64,000 nt of DNA from Bipolaris cookei (taxonomy: Eukaryota > Ascomycota > Dothideomycetes > Pleosporales > Pleosporaceae): the NCBI GenBank assembly GCA_002286855.1, contig NRSV01000076.1, positions 66,945-130,944 of the forward strand, in the 5' to 3' direction. This document shows, in pieces, positions 34,710 to 43,257 of this stretch; the stretch's first letter is position 1; each line of letters begins with the position of its first letter. The notes beneath the pieces were generated by a model. That model worked only from the letters and a program-made list of their open reading frames with translations. It was not told the DNA's origin and did no database searches. The translations under genes were made by a program, and so were the position numbers.

Positions 34710-35095
34710 GATGAGTAGCTTTGTGACGGGGTAAAACTCAATAGGCCTTGAAAGGAGATAAACCTTTCAAAAAGGCCCGCTACGGCAGACACAACATGGC
34801 GGCTCCTTGCTGTAGGCGGTAGACAGTGGAAGCCGGGCGTGTGGGACGGGAGATGCAGCTTCAGTGTGGGGAAGACAAGAGCGGAGTCTATGCATATGGG
34901 CGGATGTGTGGATATACCGGTGCGAGTGGGTCCTGCGCTTGGCGGTGGCGCAAGAGGCTACGTAGTGTCCCCTTGCACGTGACTTTGTGCCAATCCCGCA
35001 CGCACGCGTCGAGCTCTACCGCCATTGTCGTTTACCATCACCACGACCGTCGCCATCGCCGGTTGCGCATGATTACCCAAACTTTATTTGCGATG
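34710..35095. other. Intergenic region, no gene seen
   Basis: About 390 bp between two co-directional genes: promoter of the lyase and 3' flank of the thiolase. Nothing else recognised. Confidence 0.5.
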
Positions 35096-36414
35096 CTACG
35101 ACTCTCGAACAAACAACGATGCCACGCCTAGACCAGTGCTGGCGCACATGCTCACAATGCCAATCTCCTTGTCCTGACGCCGCAGCTCCCCGAACAACGT
35201 TGCTGTCTGACGCGCACCTGTGGCTCCAGTAGGATGCCCAAGCGCTATAGCCCCACCATTTGGATTGACTTTTTCTTCATCCAGTCCCAGTTCTCGTATG
35301 CATGCAATCGTCTGGCTCGCAAACGCCTCGTTCAGTTCGATGATGTCCACATCCTTGAGCTCTACACCCGTCCATTTCAGCAACGCTGGTATGGCGAAAA
35401 TGGGGCTGATACCCATCTCATCCGGCGCACAGCCTTTAATCTGTGTGCCTACAAAGCGGCCTAGTGATTGAAGTCCACGAGCTTCTGCCCATGAACGTCG
35501 AGCAAGGATCGTCGAAGATGCTCCGTCAGAGATTTGAGAGCTACGTTGTTAGCTTTGCGACTGCAAATTGAAAGGACGCCTTACGAATTGCCGGCAGTAC
35601 TCTTGCCGTTCTCGCCAAATACAGGCTTGAGCGTTGAAACTTTCTCAAAAGTCAGTCCGTGTCGGATACCATCGTCTTTGGTGACTTCAAATTCCGCTGG
35701 CTGCGCGCTCGCTTCATCGATTTGTCGCACCTTTACAGGTACAGTTTCCCAGTCGAAGCGGCCTTCTTTTTGTGCACGACTCGCACGTCCGTGGCTTCGT
35801 ACAGCGTACTCGTCTTGCGATTTCCGATCAACACCATATCTCTCCGCTACGTTTTCTGACGTGATGCCCATGGGCATGAGGCAATCGCGGGCATCTTTGA
35901 CGTTTGACTCTAGAAGTGTGGGCGAAACATCCGTTGGAATGCCCCGCGAGCTGTAGTTCCTCGACATGCTTTCCACACCTCCAGCAAGCCCCACGTCCAC
36001 CTGACCCACCATAATTGAATGTGCTATGTGGGTTATTGCCTGCAAGCTACTTGAGCATTGACGGTTGATTGTGTGGAAAGTAGTTGAGTTTGGGAAGCCA
36101 GCATGGTTGAGTGCCATTCGTCCGGTCTTTGCAAAGCCAAGTTCAGCGAGAACATTTCCTATCAAGACGTCGTTGACGTCGCTCTTTTCTATTCCGGCTC
36201 GCTGTACAGCAGCCTGCATGACCTGCAAATGTTTAATGATTACTGGCGATTTATAAACAATGAAACCCACCGGTATTAGAATATCCTCTGGATGTGCATC
36301 TTTGAATCTACCCTTGAAACTTCGATTGATTGGTGACCTGACAGCAGAAAGCAGTACAATATCATTTGGGTTCTTCTGAAGAATATTTCGCGCAGCTCTG
36401 CTAAAACTTGCCAT
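35096..36414 (-). CDS. Thiolase (acetyl-CoA acyltransferase; 3-oxoadipyl-CoA thiolase candidate)
   Basis: Three exons, 36271-36414, 35585-36222 and 35096-35540, give 408 residues. The start ATG at 36414 gives MASFSRAARNILQ, a possible targeting sequence. All thiolase catalytic elements are present: acyl-accepting Cys in NRQCSSSLQA, NEAFA, His in GGAIALGHPTGATGAR, and the second Cys in MCASTGLG. The last motif is usually CIGGGMG or CAGGGMG, so the Ser-Thr version is divergent. The family cleaves 3-oxoacyl-CoA with CoA. Beside a maleylacetate-reductase-type gene and a SCOT-type CoA-transferase, 3-oxoadipyl-CoA is the natural candidate substrate, yielding succinyl-CoA and acetyl-CoA. Only 273 bp separate its start from the divergent reductase, so they probably share a promoter. 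Confidence 0.92.
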
Positions 36415-36687
36415 CTTCACGAAAACTCCAAGACATTACGGTCTATTGCGATCTTTGTGGCTCTCGACATATGTAATGCATAGTTGAACATGGTGCAGGG
36501 ACTACAGCATGTGGTCGCGGTAGTCGCTGTGGCGGGGCTATTGTCTATGTGGGGCGACGCCGGAGACCCCTCCATGACGAATGGTGCAGCATGACACTAA
36601 TGTTTACCGGATCTAGCCTGCATCAAGACAAAACAATTCACTTTCAACATCTTTGCCCACATACTAAGACAAAAGCGACACTACACA
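36415..36687. promoter_or_regulatory. Short divergent promoter region between thiolase and reductase genes
   Basis: Only 273 bp separate two divergent start codons, so both promoters are packed here. It is the most likely place for a shared activator site of the second block. I do not identify a specific operator. Confidence 0.5.
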
Positions 36688-38145
36688 ATGGCTCTTCCGA
36701 ACAAGTACCAGAATGGCAACATTGACTCCTCTACCAAGGGAGTGTATAGAGCGTCACCCATCAAGCTCATGATATACGGCAATGGTGAATATATTCCTTT
36801 TACTTTCTCAACAGAGCTAATTATTCATATTAGGAACAAGCAACCAGCTTGTAGATGTTATTAGCGAGCTCGGTGCGACAAAAGCCTTCATCATCACAGG
36901 CCGGTCATTGTATGAGAAAACACCAGTGATTAAAAATATCGAAAAGACTCTAGGATCAACTCATGGCAGTACATTTAGTAAGATTGGTCAGCATGCGTAA
37001 GTATTATGCAATCTCTTCATTTCACTGGAGACTGATTTCATCTAGGCCAATCCAGGACATCAAGGAAGCAACGTCCTTGATGGCAAAGTCAGGTTGCGAT
37101 ATCCTTGTATCAATAGGAGGTGGATCACCTATCGATTCGGCAAAGGCCATTGCGTACAACATCCACCAGGAGACAGGGAAATGGATACCCAGTATTGCTG
37201 TTCCAACAACCCTCAGTGTAGCCGAAACCACACAAAATGCCGGGTTTACTACCGAAGAGAAGCACAAGATTGCGGTCAGCCACCCGGAGCTAGTACCCAA
37301 AGGTGGGCAGTAACATATCTCAGGATATCTGAGCACTTTCTAACTATCACCAGCCGTAGTTTATGACGGAGACATTGCCGTATATACACCTCTGAATCTT
37401 TGGACTAGCACAGGGGTATGAAGCATACACAGCACCAAGAACTTTTTCTTGAATGTTGACTGACTTGACTCAGATACGCTCTTTGGATCATGCAGTAGAG
37501 CTCATGTACCACCCGCTTGCAGCTGAAATACCGACGAAGCGCATGGCCCTGGAGGCCATCAAAGACCTTTTCACCTACTTACCCCAATCAAAGGCCAACC
37601 CCAATGATGCTGAAGTTCGCACAAAGCTTTTTATTGCATGCTATTCGTCACTCTTCCCTTTCCTCTACACCGGCGGCGTTGGTCTCAGCCACAGCATCGG
37701 TCATGCAATCGGTGCTACATATGGTATTCCGCACGGCATCACCAGTTGTCTCAGTCTAGCACCCACAGTACAATTTAAGGCTAGTAACCCAGAAGAAGCA
37801 AACCAGATTGCCAGGATCATCCCGTACATTGACAAACAAAGTACCGGTAGCGACGAAAAGGATTCGCACGTCGTCGCTGATGCCATTGCCGGCCTAGTTG
37901 AAGAGCTAGGGCACACGACTACGTTGACAGCTGTGAGTTGCTGAAACACGTTTAAGCTGCAATTACTGACATGCCTCTAGTACAACGTGCCAACGGGCGA
38001 AGCTGAAGAAGAAGCTATCGCATTGCGCGCACTGCATAGTAAAGAACACAAAGATTTTGCTAGCTGTAAGTCATTTCGCCAACAGTCTCACATCCAGAAG
38101 CTAATATTTTCTGCAGTAAAGCAAATAGTGCATGGCCTCTATTGA
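36688..38145 (+). CDS. Iron-type alcohol dehydrogenase, maleylacetate reductase-like
   Basis: Seven exons, 36688-36784, 36834-36996, 37046-37302, 37354-37415, 37474-37932, 37981-38065 and 38117-38145, join with correct phases to 383 residues. The nucleotide-binding part has CDILVSIGGGSPIDSAKAIA and IAVPTTLSVAETTQNAGFT. The metal/active-site part reads LSHSIGHAIGATYGIPHGIT. That pattern (GGGSPIDSAKA, PTTLSGxE-like, HAIGxxxxxPHG) is that of maleylacetate reductases within the iron-alcohol dehydrogenase family. The reaction is NAD(P)H-dependent conversion of maleylacetate to 3-oxoadipate. It is divergent from the thiolase and upstream of the transposon insertion. The last exon is tiny (nine codons plus two bases). 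Confidence 0.9.
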
Positions 38146-38682
38146 AACATGCGCTAGAAGCAAGGCAAAGTACTATAGTAGATGTAATTGAATTGTAGTG
38201 TAAGGTCTCAGGTCTAGAAGGCTTACGCAGCTGTCGCATACGTCACATTTTGCCCCAGTTCTCTTACTTTGCCCTTTGCCCTTTGCCCTTTGTTCTTTGC
38301 TTCTATCTTGACAAGCTGCAGACGTAACAAGCTACGAGAGCAGCAATTCGACTACTGCTCAAGCTATTTGCCTACGCCAGCTTTGCTCAAGCAAGCCACT
38401 TACTCCCAGCAAACTTAGCCAATCTTCTACTATAGTTAGCTCTTTCTCTCTAGTATATTACCTAGAGATTTCCTGTAGTTAGCTCGGCGTCTGCTATTTT
38501 CGTACCTCAAATAGATCGTTGCTTTTTACTCTTCTTCCTCCACTCGTTCACTTTCACTACGTGAAGTCGGCCTCACATGTAGTTTGTTTGATGAATCAAA
38601 CTAGTAGTTGCACAAGACCAAGGTACCACTAGCATATGAACTATCTATGCTCTGTTTGAATAGTGGAAACATTTTCCATATA
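38146..38682. other. Intergenic region with CTTTGCC tandem repeat
   Basis: Between the reductase gene and the transposon. A short 7-bp tandem repeat (CTTTGCC, about four copies) lies at about 38267-38300. No gene seen. Confidence 0.5.
38663..38679 (+). repeat. Left 17-bp flanking direct repeat of the pogo element
   Basis: GTGGAAACATTTTCCAT lies one base outside the TA duplication. It recurs with one mismatch at 40522-40538 on the other side of the element, and is itself a near-palindrome. Confidence 0.75.
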
Positions 38683-38730
38683 ACGTAACCCACCACCGAA
38701 TGGCGCACACCCCCAGAATGGCGCACTTTG
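38683..38730 (+). repeat. Left terminal inverted repeat of the 1.8-kb pogo element
   Basis: 48 bases matching the reverse complement of 40468-40515 with a single transition. Confidence 0.92.
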
Positions 38731-38763
38731 CCAAGACCACGTCTCTTTCTACCACCACTCACA

Positions 38764-40397
38764 ATGCCACCACCACCTAATCTTGAATCGCTTCCTCGTA
38801 CAGCTAGAGTTACTCTTGCTATTCAAGCTGTAAAATCTGATACATCATTAAGCTAGCGACGCGCTGCTACTGCGTACAACGTGCCTGAAACTACCCTTCG
38901 AAGGCAACGCGCCAAACCAGCTTCTACACGCGTTATCTACCCAAACTCATCAAAGCTTCAGACGCATGAAGAGGAGACAATTGTGCAGTATATAAAGAAG
39001 CTTGATGCGCAAGAATTTGCCCCTACGCTTAGCTATATACAAGATATGGCTAATCAACTACTAGCTGCTCGCGGCGGTGATCAGGCTGAAATCAACTGGG
39101 CCTACAAGTTTGTAGGCCGAAAGCCTGAGATCAAATCTCAGGTGTCTAGACTAATAGATCACCGGAGAGTCTTATGTAGCAACCCAGCTGTTATCAGCCC
39201 CTGGTTTGACCTTGTACGCAACGTCAAAGCCAAGTATGGCATCCTGAACGAAGATACCTACAACTTTGACAAGACTGGCTTCCAGATAGGTGTTACTGGG
39301 CCAGTCAAGGTGGTCATTGCCTCTGAGAGACGTCTCCAGCCACTTAGTGCTCAGCCTGGCGATCATGAGTGGATTACTCTGATCACTGGTATCAACGCCA
39401 TGGGGCGGTCTATCTCACCTTTCTTCATCCTCAAAGCAAAGCACCGCAACAAGGCCTGGTATCACAACAACCCAAAGGATCGGAGAATCGGCGTCAGTAA
39501 GAATGGCTAGACCACTAACGAGCTTGGTTTTGCTTGACTGCAGCACTTTATCCAGCATACAGAGGTTCGTACAGTAGGCAGTCACAGGCTGCTCATTATC
39601 GACGGTCATGAGAGCCACAGGTCGCTCGCCTTCCAGGATCTCTGAAGAGAGCAAGATTATTGCTCTCTGTATATCTCCTCACACCTCACATATCCTGCAG
39701 CTGCTTGATGTTGGCTGTTTTGCCCCCCTGAAGCAGGCGTACAAGAAAGAGATCAGGGGCTTGGGAGATAGTCACATCAACCATGTTAATAAAAAAGCCT
39801 TTCCGCGCAACGTTTCTAGCAGTATATGAGAAGGCAGTCTCAAAGATCAATATCTTGTCAAGCTTCTGAGCCACTGGCTTGGTTCCACTGGGTCCAGAGG
39901 TGGTATTATCAAAGCTTGTAGTCAAGCCTCGTATGCCAACTCCACCTCTACCAGGACCTGCTTCCTGACAACCTAAAACACCAAACAATGCTGTAGAAAT
40001 AGACAGCCAAACGATGCCAATTACCAAGGGGGTAAGGGAACATAAGGGTTTCTCGCCTGTTTCTATCATTGGGACGATTCTGCAGGTTAAAAAGGGATCA
40101 ACTTTGAAGGACCATTCACACACGTTACATGAAGCTCGAGTAGCTAAGCTTGAAGCAGCTAACAACGCTGCATCTGAGCGTAATAAGCGTAAGAAGAAGC
40201 GGATCCAGGAAGTTGGAACCTTATCGCAGGCAGAGGCAGAGGAAATTATACGACAGAGAGACGCTGAGGCTGAGGCTGAGGCGGAGGAGATGCAAGCAGG
40301 TGGTAGCAGCAAGGGTATTCGTCTCTGCAAGACGTGCAGTGAGGCAGGACACAACAGGCACACATGCAAGAAATATGTAGTATGCTCTAAGGATTAA
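38764..40397 (+). pseudogene. Pogo/Fot1 transposase, mutated by nonsense and frameshift changes
   Basis: Reading from ATG 38764: a TAG stands at about 38854 where Gln of the SQRRAA HTH motif is expected. The open part 38881-39508 holds the HTH, the CENP-B-like domain and the first catalytic block YNFDKTGFQIGV. Then come TAG at 39508 (Trp of DGW), TGA at about 39532 (Trp of the LAWLQHF block) and TGA at about 39643. The second block LLIIDGHESHRS is intact. After LDVGCFAPLKQAY the frame is lost near 39828. The C-terminal part 40014-40397 has a Lys/Arg-rich helix and a zinc knuckle CKTCSEAGHNRHTC. The Trp stops are G-to-A changes and the Gln stop is C-to-T, the RIP pattern. Confidence 0.88.
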
Positions 40398-40467
40398 TTC
40401 TAGCTATTGTAGGTCTTTATTGCTTGGTGTGGTGTTGAGATATTCAAGTGCAAAGGTTGGGTTGTTG

Positions 40468-40515
40468 CAAAGTGCGCCATTCCGGGGGTGTGCGCCATTC
40501 GGTGGTGGGTTACGT
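40468..40515 (-). repeat. Right terminal inverted repeat of the 1.8-kb pogo element
   Basis: Partner of 38683-38730; followed by TA at 40516-40517. Confidence 0.92.
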
Positions 40516-40521
40516 TAAGCG

Positions 40522-40538
40522 GTGGAAACCTTTTCCAT
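40522..40538 (+). repeat. Right 17-bp flanking direct repeat of the pogo element
   Basis: GTGGAAACCTTTTCCAT, one mismatch to 38663-38679. Confidence 0.75.
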
Positions 40539-40982
40539 GTCCGAGACCCATGCCTTTTTCCGCTACCTGATATGACCATTCAGCATGCGTTTTGCCCGCA
40601 ACCTCCGCAATGCCCTCGGTTAAGCTCTTTTCCGTCGCCTCCGATTGTGGAGACATTCCCACCCGCCATCGGCGCGGCATTTGTGTCGGTCTGCCCTAAC
40701 TCGCTAGTAACAATGATGCATAGCCTCGTGCTGTCCGTATGGGGAGTGTCATCTCCGCATCAGATTTCTCACCACCACAATTTCTTTATCATCTTTGGAC
40801 GTTAACGACTGTAAACGATATTGGAACCTGTCGCTGTGACGTATATACCCTTATGCTGAAGTCCAGTAAATCCTCCAAACATCTAGCGACTCGACAACAC
40901 CTGAACACAAGCTGGTCGGATTGAGCACACTGATATCAACTTTAATTTATTTCCTATTGTACAGCGACCAAAGCCTTCCTCA

Positions 40983-42746
40983 ATGCAAAGATCTCTGCTC
41001 TTTTCGGCGCGCCGCCGTGGCCCAGCGACAGGCATGCGCTTCTTCTCCGCCAGCGCATCGCGACCGGCAATCAACAAAATAGTTTCTTCTGCACAAGAAG
41101 CCATCAAGGACATGAAATCTGACTCGACCCTGCTAGTTGGCGGCTTTGGTTTCTCTGGAGTACCGAACACCCTCATTAATGCTCTACGCGATCGATCCGA
41201 CCTTACAAACTTCACAGTTGTCAGCAACAATGCGGGTATGCCTGGCGTTGGACTGGGACAGCTTCTGGAGACTAAGCAGATTGGTACTATGATTGCGAGT
41301 TATATTGGAGACAACAAGGTGTTTGAGCAAATGTACTTGAAGGGAGAGTTAAATTTGCAGTTGACTCCTCAGGGTACCATTGCGGAGAAGTGCGCTGCGG
41401 GTGCTGCGGGCGTACCGGCGTTTTACACACCAGCTGCATATGGGACAATAGGTGCGTGTTGTAGATATCTGGTATTGAAGAATATTGACTAACATAATGT
41501 AGTACAAACCGGTGAACTGCCTGTCCGTTACAACACTGACGGAACGATCGCAAAAATGGCACCACCAAAGGAAACACGCGAATTCAATGGAAAGTCTTAT
41601 GTCATGGAAGAGGCTATCTTCGGAGACTATGCATTTGTCAAAGTTGCCAAAGCCGACCGTCTCGGTAACTGCCAGTTCCGAAAAGCACAAAACAATTTCA
41701 ACGAAGCAATGGGCAAGAACGCAAAGATGACAATTGTCGAAGCAGATGAGATTGTTGAGGACGGCGAGATTGCACCTGAAGATATCCATCTCCAGGGAAT
41801 CTATGTCAAGAGAGTGATTAAGAGCACAATAGGCAAAGCGATTGAGAGGAAGGTGTTCTGGAAGAGCCCTGAAGAGCAGAAGAAGGCGCTTTTGGAGGGC
41901 GGTACGTCTTGAGCGAGATTCTTGGTAAAGATGCTTCGGGAACTGACAGTACATCAGGATCATCCGAAGCATCACAGAAGCGTGAGCGTATCATCAAGCG
42001 CGCGGCACAAGAGCTCAAGGACGGCATGTACGTTAACCTCGGTATTGGCATGCCGCTCGCAGCGCCTGCTTTCCTACCCGAGGGTACTGAAATTATACTC
42101 GAATCTGAGAACGGCATTCTGGGTATGGGAAGGTATCCCAAGCCAGGGGAGGAGGTATGTACATGACACCTTGTTGTGCACGGAAGACAAACTCACACAA
42201 GAACAGGACCCAGACTTGATCAACGCAGGCAAAGAGACAGTCACACTTATCAAAGGCGCATCGACATTCGGAAGTCACGAGTCATTTGGCATGATCCGCT
42301 CCGGACGGATAGATGTTGCTATGCTCGGCGCCATGCAAGTAAACCAATATGGAGGTAAGTCCTCTCGTCCGCTACTTCCAACTAAATACCAAACATCTTC
42401 CTAACCCCAAAATCTAGACCTAGCAAACTTCATGCTCCCTGGCAAAGTCAAAGGTATCGGCGGCGCCATGGACCTTGTCGCAAACCCCACACAAACCAAA
42501 GTTGTCATCACCATGGAACACGTCGATAAGAAGGGCAACCCCAAGATTCTCAAGCAATGTACATTCCCGCTTACAGGCCAGAAGTGCGTAAGCACGATTA
42601 TTACGGATCTGGCGGTGTTTGAGTGCGATCGTGTGGAGGGGCTTACGTTGATTGAGCATGCCAAGGGCGTGACGGTTGATGAGATTCGGAGCAAGACTGA
42701 GGCGCCATTTAAGGTTAGTGAGAGCTTGAAGGAGATGGTGGTGTGA
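40983..42746 (+). CDS. Succinyl-CoA:3-oxoacid (3-oxoadipate) CoA-transferase, fused alpha-beta, mitochondrial
   Basis: Five exons, 40983-41451, 41503-41901, 41958-42154, 42207-42354 and 42418-42746, give 513 residues, the usual SCOT length. An Arg/Ser-rich presequence precedes the first domain. The alpha-type domain shows [16 protein letters not shown] and [13 protein letters not shown]; the beta-type domain shows [15 protein letters not shown] and the catalytic Glu in [10 protein letters not shown]. The hinge [11 protein letters not shown] joins the two. The enzyme moves CoA from succinyl-CoA to a 3-oxoacid in mitochondria. The second block has a thiolase and a maleylacetate-reductase-like gene, so 3-oxoadipate is a likely acceptor; acetoacetate use is the alternative. 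Confidence 0.93.
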
Positions 42747-43245
42747 TTGGGGAGGGATGGAATGTTGTGATGTTTTGATGTTAAAAAATTTGGAAGCTTG
42801 TTGTTTGATAGCGATGAATTCACGTATTACTTTTTGTTGAGAATGCCAGGGGATTGACCCAGGCTGCCTTGTTCGAGGTCTTTGGGATGGCCACGGCTAC
42901 GCCAAGAGTCCTATCGATAGACAAACAACTGCGCACGGACGAAAAGCGCCAACTGTACACGCGTTTTGCATACGCTACAGAGGCTCAATTTAGAAGATAA
43001 GAGCGGGAGGAGGTAAAGACTAATTTTACGAGTCATTCCATGTAGGTCTTAGGGTGTACAGGTCTATAAGAGCCAAGATCGATTTTATTTGTCAGTAATA
43101 GGTTGATTGATTGATTGATGATAGGTTGATTCTCACAATGTTGTGATGGGAGCTATGACCAACTGGGCAGTGCCTGCCACAACGGGATATCATGTGACCC
43201 CCAAGAACCTTCCACCCTGGACTGAACCCATATATCATATTATCA
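42747..43245. other. Intergenic region with TTGA/TCAA tetranucleotide tracts
   Basis: About 0.5 kb. A (TTGA)n tract at about 43103-43120 and a (TCAA)n tract at about 43240-43251 lie in opposite orientation, the second directly at the LINE's 5' end. No gene seen. Confidence 0.6.
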
Positions 43246-43257
43246 ATCAATCAACCT

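Larger units (their letters stand above)
38683..40515 (+). mobile_element. Pogo/Fot1-type DNA transposon, 1,833 bp, with 48-bp inverted repeats and TA target duplication
   Basis: The left end starts ACGTAACCCACCACCGAATG; the right end read on the other strand is the same for 48 bases, except one G/A difference (38683-38730 versus 40468-40515). TA flanks both ends (38681-38682, 40516-40517). The interior encodes a transposase from 38764 to about 40397 interrupted by several stops, so the copy is complete in length but inactive. It lies between the maleylacetate-reductase-like and SCOT-like genes, 537 bp after the former and 467 bp before the latter, splitting the second catabolic block without breaking a gene. 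Confidence 0.93.

Noticed and set aside
39686..40369. Minus-strand frame of 227 codons in the pogo element
   Set aside because: Antisense to the transposase C-terminus with its Lys/Arg-rich helix and zinc knuckle; Ser/Ala/Leu-rich shadow.
41349..41975. Minus-strand frame of 208 codons
   Set aside because: Antisense shadow of the SCOT-type gene exons 1 to 3.
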